From Clostridiaceae bacterium (GTDB taxonomy: Bacteria > Bacillota > Clostridia > Oscillospirales > Butyricicoccaceae), in the NCBI GenBank assembly GCA_016293155.1, contig JAEDEU010000087.1:1-6408 (forward strand): a stretch of 6,408 nt of DNA. Reading direction: 5' to 3'. Every line of letters begins with the position of its first letter. Position 1 is the stretch's first letter. The position numbers were made by a program, and so were the translations under genes. The notes below the pieces were generated by a model. It saw nothing but the letters and a program-made list of their open reading frames with translations, ran no database searches and was not told the origin of the DNA. Below, one piece after another: positions 1-5,782 of the stretch.

Positions 1-210
1 GAGGCGGAGATGGACGGACTTGGCACCATCCCGATGACCTTCATCCGTGCACCGTATATCGAATCCGTATCCGGAACGGCGCGTGCGCTTGCCTCGGTGG
101 ACGGAAACATCGTCGCAGCGCAGGAGGGAAATCAGCTGGTCACTGCGTTCCATCCGGAGCTGAACGACAGCTGTGCAGTTCATGAATATTTTTGCAGCCT
201 GATTGGATAA
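1..210 (+). CDS. pdxT: PdxT, glutaminase subunit of pyridoxal 5'-phosphate synthase (3' end only)
   Basis: The gene enters from the left edge with its reading frame open from base 1, and 69 residues remain before the TAA stop. PdxT hydrolyses glutamine and channels ammonia to PdxS, which builds pyridoxal 5'-phosphate from ribose 5-phosphate and glyceraldehyde 3-phosphate in the cytoplasm. The fragment has the class I glutamine amidotransferase C-terminus. FIRAP lies at fragment residues 14-18, and FHPEL at 50-54 supplies the His and Glu of the Cys-His-Glu triad, followed by the HEYF tail typical of PdxT. The nucleophilic Cys and the start lie outside the window. PdxS is normally adjacent and would be expected upstream. 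Downstream is a convergent amino acid operon with no visible functional link. PLP is the cofactor of the branched-chain transaminase, but that does not imply co-regulation. Another amidotransferase family is possible but less likely given the FHPEL and HEYF tail. Confidence 0.88.
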   Translation, partial: EAEMDGLGTIPMTFIRAPYIESVSGTARALASVDGNIVAAQEGNQLVTAFHPELNDSCAVHEYFCSLIG

Positions 211-220
211 ATTCATAGAT

Positions 221-278
221 TGAAAAAAATCGGAAGCCCGATTTCGCATCAAGCGAACCGAGCTTCCGTTTATTTTTT
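221..278. terminator. Probable bidirectional intrinsic terminator between convergent pdxT and ilvD
   Basis: A 7-bp stem pairs CGGAAGC (231-237) with GCTTCCG (262-268). An inner 5-bp stem pairs TTCGC (243-247) with GCGAA (253-257) around an ATCAA loop. On the + strand the outer stem is followed by a T-rich run at 269-278. On the - strand it is followed by the complement of the A-run at 223-229. It lies 10 to 20 bases past the pdxT stop and shortly past the ilvD stop at 302, so one hairpin can end both convergent transcripts. The internal loop between the two stems lowers certainty about the exact fold. Confidence 0.82.
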
Positions 279-301
279 ACACGGTCAAAGACCGCAGTCA
301 A

Positions 302-1966
302 TTACTTGAGCACTGCGCCCTCGTTTGCAGAGGTGACCAGACGGGCATAGCGTGCCAGCCAGCCGGTCTTGATCTTCGGCTCCGGAGCAACGTATGCTGC
401 ACGGCGTGCCGCAAACTCCTCATCGGAAATCTGCGCATTGACCTTGCGTGCCGGAATGTCGATCTCAATGATATCGCCGTCCTGTAACAGACCGATCTCG
501 CCGCCCATTGCTGCCTCCGGGCAGACATGACCGATGGAGGCACCGCGGGATGCACCCGAGAAACGTCCGTCGGTGATGAGAGCAACATCCTTGTCCAGCT
601 TCATGCCGGCCAGTGCGGAGGTCGGGTTGAGCATCTCGCGCATACCCGGACCGCCCTTCGGTCCCTCATAGCGGATGATGACAACGTCGCCCTTCTTGAT
701 CTCGCCGCCGTAGATTGCTGCGATTGCAGCCTCCTCGGAGTCGAATACGCGAGCCGGACCGCTGTGCTTCAGCATCTCCGGTGCAACCGCACTCTGCTTG
801 ACTGCACAGCCCTGAGAAGCGATGTTGCCCCACAGGATTGCGATGCCGCCGGTCTGAGAATACGGATTGTCGATCGGACGGATGACATCCGGATCCTTGT
901 TGATGCAGTTCGCAATGTTCTCGCCGACGGTCTTGCCGGTTGCGGTCATCGCGTCCAGACGGAGCAGTCCCTTCTTGGACAGCTCGTTCATAACGGCATA
1001 GATGCCGCCTGCCTCATTCAGCTGCTGGATATAGGTACGTCCTGCCGGTGCCAGATGGCACAGGTTCGGGGTAACAGCGGAAATCTCGTTCAGAATGCCG
1101 AGGTTCAGCTCTACGCCTGCCTCCTTGGCGATTGCCAGCAGGTGCAGGACGGTGTTGGTCGAGCAGCCCAGCGCCATCTCACAGGACAGCGCATTGTGGA
1201 ATGCGTCCGGAGTCAGAATGTCGCGCGGGCAGATGTTCTTCTCTACCAGCTCCATGATCTTCATGCCGGCGTGCTTTGCCAGATGAATGCGGTTGGAATA
1301 AACCGCCGGAATCGTGCCGTTTCCGCCGAGTGCCATGCCGATTGCCTCACACAGGCAGTTCATGGAGTTTGCGGTGTACATGCCGGAGCAGGAGCCGCAG
1401 CCCGGGCAGGAATCTGCCTCGATCTGGTGCAGCTGGCAGTCATTGATGATGTCTGCCTTGCGTGCGCCGACTGCCTCGAAGGTGTAGGACAGGCTGACCT
1501 TCTCGCCGTCTACACGGCCCGCCAGCATCGGACCGCCGGAGCAGACGATGGACGGGATGTTCAGGCGGGCAGCCGCCATCACCATGCCCGGAACGATCTT
1601 ATCGCAGTTCGGAACCAGTACCAGACCGTCGAACTGGTGCGCCTGCGCCAGAGACTCGACGGAATCCGCAATCAGCTCACGGGACGGCAGAGAATACTTC
1701 ATGCCGATGTGACCCATTGCGATACCGTCGCAGACACCGATTGCCGGAACCATGATCGGGGTACCGCCTGCCATGCGTACGCCCGCCTTGACAGCCTCGG
1801 TGATCTTATCCAGGTTGATATGACCCGGAATGATCTCACTGTGTGCGGAAACGACGCCGATGATCGGGCGGTTCATCTCCTCATCGGTCAGACCGATGGC
1901 ACGCAGCAGCGAACGATGCGGAACGCGCTCAATGCCCTGCGTGATATTTGCACTTCTTAATGCCAT
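302..1966 (-). CDS. ilvD: Dihydroxy-acid dehydratase IlvD
   Basis: This 554-residue iron-sulfur enzyme dehydrates 2,3-dihydroxy-isovalerate and 2,3-dihydroxy-3-methylvalerate to the 2-keto acids preceding valine and isoleucine. Length is normal for the family. Visible landmarks are CDGIAMGH (79-86), YSLPSRELIADS (91-102), NCDKIVPGM (120-128), SCPGCGSCSGMYTANSMNC (186-204) and ITDGRFSGASRGASIGH (464-480). The last carries the serine-rich active-site loop of the IlvD/Edd family. Cys121 and Cys193 match conserved cluster ligands. A Cys near residue 49, known in plant-type [2Fe-2S] enzymes, is absent, and Cys79 may be the third ligand, so the cluster type is left open. The start at 1966 (MALRSANITQ) is chosen because GGGAGG (1975-1980) sits just upstream. 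The frame stays open to 2035, but those 23 extra codons run through an RNA hairpin and do not resemble the family. It is the last gene of the operon, 80 bases after ilvC. Confidence 0.97.
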   Translation of the reverse strand: MALRSANITQGIERVPHRSLLRAIGLTDEEMNRPIIGVVSAHSEIIPGHINLDKITEAVKAGVRMAGGTPIMVPAIGVCDGIAMGHIGMKYSLPSRELIADSVESLAQAHQFDGLVLVPNCDKIVPGMVMAAARLNIPSIVCSGGPMLAGRVDGEKVSLSYTFEAVGARKADIINDCQLHQIEADSCPGCGSCSGMYTANSMNCLCEAIGMALGGNGTIPAVYSNRIHLAKHAGMKIMELVEKNICPRDILTPDAFHNALSCEMALGCSTNTVLHLLAIAKEAGVELNLGILNEISAVTPNLCHLAPAGRTYIQQLNEAGGIYAVMNELSKKGLLRLDAMTATGKTVGENIANCINKDPDVIRPIDNPYSQTGGIAILWGNIASQGCAVKQSAVAPEMLKHSGPARVFDSEEAAIAAIYGGEIKKGDVVIIRYEGPKGGPGMREMLNPTSALAGMKLDKDVALITDGRFSGASRGASIGHVCPEAAMGGEIGLLQDGDIIEIDIPARKVNAQISDEEFAARRAAYVAPEPKIKTGWLARYARLVTSANEGAVLK

Positions 1967-1997
1967 TGGGGTTTCCTCCCTTTTACAAAATAGAAAG

Positions 1998-2027
1998 AAA
2001 GGGACAGACCGCGAGACCTGTCCCTTT
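1998..2027 (-). terminator. Intercistronic hairpin between ilvC and ilvD, possible weak terminator or RNA-stability element
   Basis: On the - strand AAAGGGACAG (2027-2018) pairs perfectly with CTGTCCCTTT (2007-1998), giving a 10-bp stem with a 10-nt loop. The following sequence is pyrimidine-rich with interrupted T-runs (CTTTCTATTTTG), weaker than the uninterrupted T6 run of the leader terminator. It lies 20 bases after the ilvC stop and ends about 30 bases before ilvD. It could let only part of transcription continue into ilvD, or protect the ilvBNC message end after processing. The stem is clear, but its function is inferred. Confidence 0.6.
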
Positions 2028-2046
2028 TGTTCCAATAAGATATGTC

Positions 2047-3042
2047 TTACTTCTTCAGCCAGGACATCATCTTGCGCAGCTCAGTGCCGACCTTCTCAAC
2101 CTCGGTCTCAGCCTCAAGCTGACGGGTAGCCAGGAACTTTGCACGGCCGCCCGCACGGTTCTCCTGAATCCACTCGGAAGCGAAGGTACCGTCCTGGATC
2201 TCGCGCAGGATCTTCTTCATCTCCTTGCGGGTCTCCTCGGTGATGATGCGCTTACCGGTGCGGTAGTCACCGTACTCTGCGGTGTCGGAGATGGAGTATC
2301 TCATCTTCGCAAAGCCGCCCTCGTTTACCAGGTCGATGATGAGCTTCATCTCATGTACACACTCGAAGTATGCGTTCTCCGGAGCGTAGCCAGCCTCAAC
2401 CAGAGTCTCGAAGCCAGCCTTCATCAGCTCGCATACGCCGCCGCAGAGGACAGCCTGCTCACCGAACAGGTCGGTCTCGGTCTCGGTGCGGAAGGTGGAC
2501 TCCAGGATGCCGGCACGGCCGCCGCCGATGCCGCAAGCGTATGCCAGAGCGATCTCCATTGCCTTGCCGGAAGCGTCCTGCTCAACGCATACCAGATCCG
2601 GAACACCGTGACCCTCAAGGTACTGACGGCGAACGGTGTGACCCGGGCCCTTCGGAGCGATCATGATAACATCGACATCCTTCGGCGGGATGATCTGCTT
2701 GTAGTGAATGTTAAAGCCGTGAGCAAATGCCAGAACGTTGCCCGGCTCCAGGTTCGGCTCTACAACTTCCTTGTAGATGTCAGCCTGCTTCTCGTCCGGT
2801 ACCAGCATCATGATGATGTCGCCAGCCTTAGCAGCCTCAGCCGGAGTCATGACGGTCAGACCGCCCTCCTTAGCCTTAGCCTCGTGCTTGGAGCCCGGGC
2901 GCAGACCTACAACAACGTTTACGCCGGAATCATGCAGGTTCAGCGCATGTGCGTGACCCTGAGAACCGAAGCCGATAATTGCTACGGTCTTGCCGTCCAG
3001 AACACTCAGGTTGCAGTCGGAATCATAATACATGTTAACCAT
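2047..3042 (-). CDS. ilvC: Ketol-acid reductoisomerase IlvC (class I)
   Basis: IlvC converts 2-acetolactate or 2-aceto-2-hydroxybutyrate to the 2,3-dihydroxy acids, by a Mg-dependent alkyl shift followed by NAD(P)H reduction. At 331 residues it is the short, class I form. The N-terminal Rossmann domain has AIIGFGSQGHAHA (21-33), and the cofactor loop GLRPGSKHEAKA spans 47-57. Active-site residues expected for the family are visible: FAHGF (106-110), APKGPGH (129-135), Asp191 and Glu195 in TDLFGEQ, Glu227 and Glu231 in ECVHE, and MRYSISDTAEYGD (247-259). The start at 3042 (MVNMYYDSD) has AGGAGG 8 nt upstream. The ATG at 3048 would leave only 2 nt and is less likely. It lies 79 bases after ilvN and 80 before ilvD. 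One oddity is His53, where many NADPH-using relatives have Ser at the end of the cofactor loop. Confidence 0.97.
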   Translation of the reverse strand: MVNMYYDSDCNLSVLDGKTVAIIGFGSQGHAHALNLHDSGVNVVVGLRPGSKHEAKAKEGGLTVMTPAEAAKAGDIIMMLVPDEKQADIYKEVVEPNLEPGNVLAFAHGFNIHYKQIIPPKDVDVIMIAPKGPGHTVRRQYLEGHGVPDLVCVEQDASGKAMEIALAYACGIGGGRAGILESTFRTETETDLFGEQAVLCGGVCELMKAGFETLVEAGYAPENAYFECVHEMKLIIDLVNEGGFAKMRYSISDTAEYGDYRTGKRIITEETRKEMKKILREIQDGTFASEWIQENRAGGRAKFLATRQLEAETEVEKVGTELRKMMSWLKK

Positions 3043-3050
3043 TTTCATAT

Positions 3051-3056
3051 CCTCCT
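3051..3056 (-). promoter_or_regulatory. ilvC ribosome binding site, decides the start
   Basis: A consensus AGGAGG is read on the - strand. Two in-frame ATGs follow, at 3048 (2-nt spacing) and at 3042 (8-nt spacing). Only the second has normal spacing, so translation most likely begins with MVNMYYD rather than MKMVNMYYD. Confidence 0.8.
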
Positions 3057-3099
3057 AATAACCATAACGTATGAAAATATATTGAAAACGAACTCTGAA

Positions 3100-3116
3100 A
3101 GAGAATCACGTTCTCT
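3100..3116 (-). other. Small hairpin between ilvN and ilvC
   Basis: On the - strand AGAGAA (3116-3111) pairs with TTCTCT (3105-3100) around a CGTGA loop, beginning a few bases after the ilvN stop. It is short and lacks a clear T-run, so it is not called a terminator. It could be an RNA processing or stability element in an otherwise AT-rich 79-base spacer, or chance. Confidence 0.35.
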
Positions 3117-3121
3117 GCAAA

Positions 3122-3613
3122 TTAATTTTTGGTGCGCTTGTCCTTGTACATCGCAGTCACGCCCGTGCGGGAGGACTCAATGATGTTGAAGTTGGATACA
3201 ACCGACAGGAACACATCCAGCTCGGACGGCGTACCGGAGATGCTGATGATGATAAAGTCATCGCCCTCGCTGACGACGTTCGCGGAATAAATGTCACAAA
3301 CCTCGCGGATCGCATTGCGCTCCGAAGCGTCAGCGGCGAATTTCACCAGCGCCATCTCGCGGCAGAATGCATCCTGATCGTCGATATGCGTGACCTGAAT
3401 GCACTCCTCCAGCTTTGCCATCTGCTTGAGCACCTGATCCAGAATATAGGTATCACCGATGACCACGATGGAAATGCGGGACCGCTTGGGATCCGTCGTC
3501 GGGGATACGGTCAGGGAATCAATGTTAAAGCCGCGGCGGCCGAACAGGCTGCTGACACGCGCCAGTACACCGGCGTTATTCTGAACCAGCGCGGAGATAA
3601 TATACTTTTCCAT
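3122..3613 (-). CDS. ilvN: Acetolactate synthase small (regulatory) subunit
   Basis: This 163-residue subunit binds and activates the IlvB catalytic subunit and confers valine feedback inhibition. The N-terminal ACT domain (about 1-75) reads ISALVQNNAGVLARVSSLFGRRGFNIDSLTVSP-like. Gly15 and Asn30 match positions that in E. coli IlvH are needed for valine sensitivity, so inhibition is expected to be intact. The C-terminal half (about 80-163) includes REMALVKF, a dimer-forming ACT-like fold, and ends with SRTGVTAMYKDKR. Length equals that of E. coli IlvH, so the symbol ilvH is equally defensible. The start at 3613 is chosen because GGGGGAG lies 6 nt upstream. The open frame continues upstream into the ilvB 3' end, but those residues do not fit the family. 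The gene starts 13 bases after the ilvB stop and its ribosome site abuts that stop, which suggests translational coupling and matched subunit output. Confidence 0.96.
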   Translation of the reverse strand: MEKYIISALVQNNAGVLARVSSLFGRRGFNIDSLTVSPTTDPKRSRISIVVIGDTYILDQVLKQMAKLEECIQVTHIDDQDAFCREMALVKFAADASERNAIREVCDIYSANVVSEGDDFIIISISGTPSELDVFLSVVSNFNIIESSRTGVTAMYKDKRTKN

Positions 3614-3626
3614 ATTGCGCTCCCCC

Positions 3627-5291
3627 TTAGTCGATGATTGCGTCGCGCAGACCCTTGCCTGCCGGAATGAACGGAAGAACGCGCTCGTCCTTGTCGATGC
3701 GTGCATCAATCAGGCACGGACCGCCGACTGCCAGTGCCTTCTGCATGGCATCGCGGAACTCGTCCAGCGTCTCTGCGCGGAATCCGGTTGCACCGAACGC
3801 CTCTGCCAGCTTGACGAAGTCGGTCTTTCTGTGCGGATCGGTGCTGGAATAGCGGTGCTCATAGAACGCGGTCTGCCACTGACGAACCATACCCAGAACG
3901 GAGTTATTGACAACAACCGTAATGATCGGCAGATTGTAGCTGACTGCGGTGCACATCTCGTTGAGGTTCATGTGGAAGGAACCGTCACCCGTGATATGAA
4001 CCACTCTGCGCTCCGGATGCGCAATCTGCGCACCGATTGCTGCGCCATAGCCGTAGCCCATGGTACCCAGACCACCGGAGGTCAGGAAGGAACGCGGCTG
4101 AACGCGGCGGGTAAACTGCGCTGCCCACATCTGATGCTGACCGACATCGGTTGCAATGATGCCGTCCTCGCCGACTGCATCCGCAATCGCGCCCATCAGC
4201 TGATGCGGACGGATGACCGCATCATTATCCTTCGGTCTGTAATCCAGCTTTGCCTTCCACTCATTCAGCTGTGCAATCCAGTCATCGTGCGTGCGCTCTT
4301 CCAGCAGCGGCAGCAGACGCTCCAGAACATCCTTTGCGTCGCCGATGACCGACTTGACTGCCTCGACATTTTTGTTGATCTCGGACGGATCAATATCAAT
4401 ATGAATAATGCGGGAATTGTTGGCAAAGTCTCCCATCTTGGTTGCAACGCGGTCGGAGAAACGGGTGCCCAGGGCAACCAGTACGTCCGAGTTGTCAACC
4501 ATACGGCCGGCGGATACCCAGCCGTGCATACCTATCATACCATAGTTGAGCGGGTCTTTGCAATCCAAAGCGCCTGCGCCCATCATTGCGTAACATGCCG
4601 GAATGCCTGCCTTGTGCATCACCTGATACAGCGCATCATTCGCACCGGAGGCAATGACACCGCCGCCAAAGTAAATTGCCGGACGCTCTGCGTTGTTCAG
4701 CAGCTCCGCAACCTCACGCAGCTCCTCGTCGGTAACGACCGGAATCGGACGCGCCTGAACCGGAGCCTTCGGCTCAAATTCGCAGACAGCCGCGGTGACA
4801 TCCTTCGGGATATCAATCAGAACCGGACCCGGGCGGTCGCTCTGTGCGATTTCAAACGCCTGACGGATGGTATCTGCCAGCTTGGTAACGTCGCGCACGA
4901 CGAAGTTATGCTTGGTAATCGGCATGGTAATGCCGGCAATATAGACCTCCTGGAAGCTGTCGCGTCCAATCAGCGGGGTGCCGACGTTGCCGGTGATGGC
5001 AACCATCGGAACGGAGTCCATGTATGCGGTCGCGATGCCGGTGACCAGATTGGTTGCACCCGGACCGGACGTAGCGAGTACAACACCAACCTTACCGGTT
5101 GCGCGTGCATAGCCGTCTGCCGCATGGGAAGCGCCCTGCTCATGCGCCGTCAGGATATGACGGATGCGGTCAGAATACTTGTACAGCTCATCATAAATAT
5201 TCAGAACTGCACCGCCCGGATAGCCGAAAATCGTATCGGCACCCTGCTCGAGCAGTGTCTCGATGAGGATCTGTGAGCCATTGAGTTTCAT
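3627..5291 (-). CDS. ilvB: Acetolactate synthase large (catalytic) subunit IlvB
   Basis: IlvB is the thiamine-diphosphate- and FAD-dependent catalytic subunit. It condenses two pyruvates to 2-acetolactate, or pyruvate with 2-ketobutyrate to 2-aceto-2-hydroxybutyrate. Its 554 residues form three domains. The N-terminal pyrimidine-binding domain has FGYPGGAVL (22-30) and the catalytic Glu51 in AHEQGASHAADGYAR. The central FAD-binding domain has YFGGGV (207-212), LGTRFSDRV (274-282) and IDIDPSEINKN (298-308). The C-terminal diphosphate-binding domain has GDGSFHMNLNE (435-445) paired with NN at 462-463, then SVLGMVRQWQ with Trp472, the position of a herbicide-contact Trp in plant enzymes. QWQTAFYEHRYS fits anabolic acetohydroxyacid synthase rather than the FAD-free catabolic enzyme. 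The start at 5291 has AGGAGAG 7 nt upstream, and the ATG at 5309 has no such site. It is first in the operon, downstream of the T-box leader, and ilvN follows 13 bases later. Confidence 0.97.
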   Translation of the reverse strand: MKLNGSQILIETLLEQGADTIFGYPGGAVLNIYDELYKYSDRIRHILTAHEQGASHAADGYARATGKVGVVLATSGPGATNLVTGIATAYMDSVPMVAITGNVGTPLIGRDSFQEVYIAGITMPITKHNFVVRDVTKLADTIRQAFEIAQSDRPGPVLIDIPKDVTAAVCEFEPKAPVQARPIPVVTDEELREVAELLNNAERPAIYFGGGVIASGANDALYQVMHKAGIPACYAMMGAGALDCKDPLNYGMIGMHGWVSAGRMVDNSDVLVALGTRFSDRVATKMGDFANNSRIIHIDIDPSEINKNVEAVKSVIGDAKDVLERLLPLLEERTHDDWIAQLNEWKAKLDYRPKDNDAVIRPHQLMGAIADAVGEDGIIATDVGQHQMWAAQFTRRVQPRSFLTSGGLGTMGYGYGAAIGAQIAHPERRVVHITGDGSFHMNLNEMCTAVSYNLPIITVVVNNSVLGMVRQWQTAFYEHRYSSTDPHRKTDFVKLAEAFGATGFRAETLDEFRDAMQKALAVGGPCLIDARIDKDERVLPFIPAGKGLRDAIID

Positions 5292-5342
5292 GTCTTTTCT
5301 CTCCTGCAATAAATATCAAATACAGCGTGCAACACGTGCAAC

Positions 5343-5377
5343 AAAAAAGTCCTTGCCCCTTCGGAAGAGACAAAGAC
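5343..5377 (-). terminator. T-box leader terminator
   Basis: On the - strand GTCTTTGTCTCTT (5377-5365) pairs through 13 positions, including G-U pairs, with AAGGGGCAAGGAC (5361-5349) around a CCG loop, followed directly by T6 (5348-5343). It overlaps the 3' half of the antiterminator (5375-5365), so the two folds exclude each other. It lies 51 bases before the ilvB start, so termination here would shut off the whole operon. Confidence 0.93.
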
Positions 5378-5615
5378 CAAGCTCTGCGGTACCACTCTTG
5401 TTGCCGTCCGTCCGGACAGCCACTCTAACGCATCGGCACAATTTTGCACGTAATGCTGACCCTGTAACGTAGGTTATTCCGTTTCGAACTACTGGGGGAA
5501 TGCCCGTTTGCCCGAACTGCTCCCGGATGACATTCACATTCCTCCCCCTGCCGCCTCACACCGCCCGGCGGCTCTCTGAAAGGGCTTCGGATGCTACTCT
5601 TCCGATCATTGCATT
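5343..5615 (-). promoter_or_regulatory. T-box riboswitch controlling ilvBNCD, probably Val-specific
   Basis: All read on the - strand. Stem I pairs UCGGA (5605-5601) with UCCGG (5527-5523). Above it the specifier loop has AGUA (5598-5595) on the 5' side and GAAUGUCA (5535-5528) on the 3' side. AGUA opposite GAA is the usual loop-E arrangement, and the codon in the standard register is GUC (5531-5529), valine. CAUCC (5593-5589) and GGAAUG (5542-5537) close the loop above. The distal tRNA-elbow motifs AGAGAGCC (5577-5570) and GGUGUGAG (5562-5555) are present. A 7-bp Stem III (GCUGUCC/GGACGGC) precedes the T-box sequence AAGAGUGGUACCGC (5399-5386). The antiterminator fits fully: AAGAG with CUCUU (5369-5365), a 7-nt bulge UGGUACC whose UGGU can bind the ACCA end of uncharged tRNA, then GCAGAG with CUUUGU (5375-5370). 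Uncharged tRNA would stabilise this fold and allow readthrough. The class is certain; the codon assignment is less so. Confidence 0.93.
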
Positions 5616-5663
5616 TTCGTGTCACATATGTATTTTCTGCCTATTGAAACTGACATTGTTTTT

Positions 5664-5692
5664 ATTATAATAATCCATCTTCAAAATGTCAA
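5664..5692 (-). promoter_or_regulatory. Sigma-A-type promoter of the ilvBNCD operon
   Basis: TTGACA (5692-5687) and TATAAT (5669-5664), both exact consensus, are separated by exactly 17 bp. Transcription should begin at an A near 5657-5656, giving a leader of about 365 nt before ilvB. Such a strong core promoter fits control by leader attenuation rather than by an activator. No other good promoter was seen inside the operon. Confidence 0.9.
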
Positions 5693-5713
5693 CTGCTTTT
5701 GCAGGTTTTTTTC

Positions 5714-5736
5714 ATCCGGAGCCGCATTCGGATAAT
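5714..5736 (+). promoter_or_regulatory. Possible -10 element and inverted repeat upstream of the yetF-like gene
   Basis: GATAAT (5731-5736) resembles a -10 box, but no good -35 lies 16-18 bp upstream, only a T-run (5706-5712). An imperfect inverted repeat, ATCCGGA (5714-5720) with TTCGGAT (5727-5733), overlaps it and could be an operator or chance. It lies between the divergent ilv promoter and the TTG start at 5783. Weak evidence. Confidence 0.25.
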
Positions 5737-5782
5737 TTGAGGTGAAATTGCGCATACTTTTGCAGAAAGGCGGTGTTTCATT

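Noticed and set aside
527..1960. A 477-codon open frame on the + strand, opposite ilvD
   Set aside because: It lies wholly antisense to a clear ilvD, shows no recognisable family and has an odd Cys/Arg/Asp-rich composition. Long antisense frames are expected opposite GC-rich codon-biased genes.
1967..2035. N-terminal extension of ilvD to an upstream ATG
   Set aside because: The extra residues are encoded by the intercistronic hairpin, and family proteins start near MALRSA-type sequence, which has its own GGGAGG site.
3043..3121. Internal promoter between ilvN and ilvC
   Set aside because: The spacer is AT-rich, but no -35/-10 pair with acceptable match and spacing was found.
1948..3183. A 411-codon + strand frame opposite ilvC and the ilvC-ilvD gap
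   Set aside because: It is antisense to ilvC, spans the ilvC-ilvD hairpin and both intergenic gaps, and resembles no family. It is treated as a chance frame.
3614..3709. N-terminal extension of ilvN into the ilvB 3' end
   Set aside because: The 32 extra residues do not resemble the ACT-domain family, and a good ribosome site lies just before the ATG at 3613.
3615..5276. A 553-codon + strand frame opposite ilvB
   Set aside because: It mirrors ilvB almost exactly, has a composition driven by the opposite strand, and shows no family resemblance.
5326..5341. Direct repeat TTGCACG (5341-5335 and 5332-5326 on the - strand) between the leader terminator and ilvB
   Set aside because: There are only two short copies with a 2-nt gap, no stable fold and no known meaning. 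It is probably chance.
5611..5660. Possible leader peptide attenuator ahead of Stem I
   Set aside because: The ATG codons in the early leader hit stops within a couple of codons and there is no run of Ile, Leu or Val codons. The T-box explains the leader fully.
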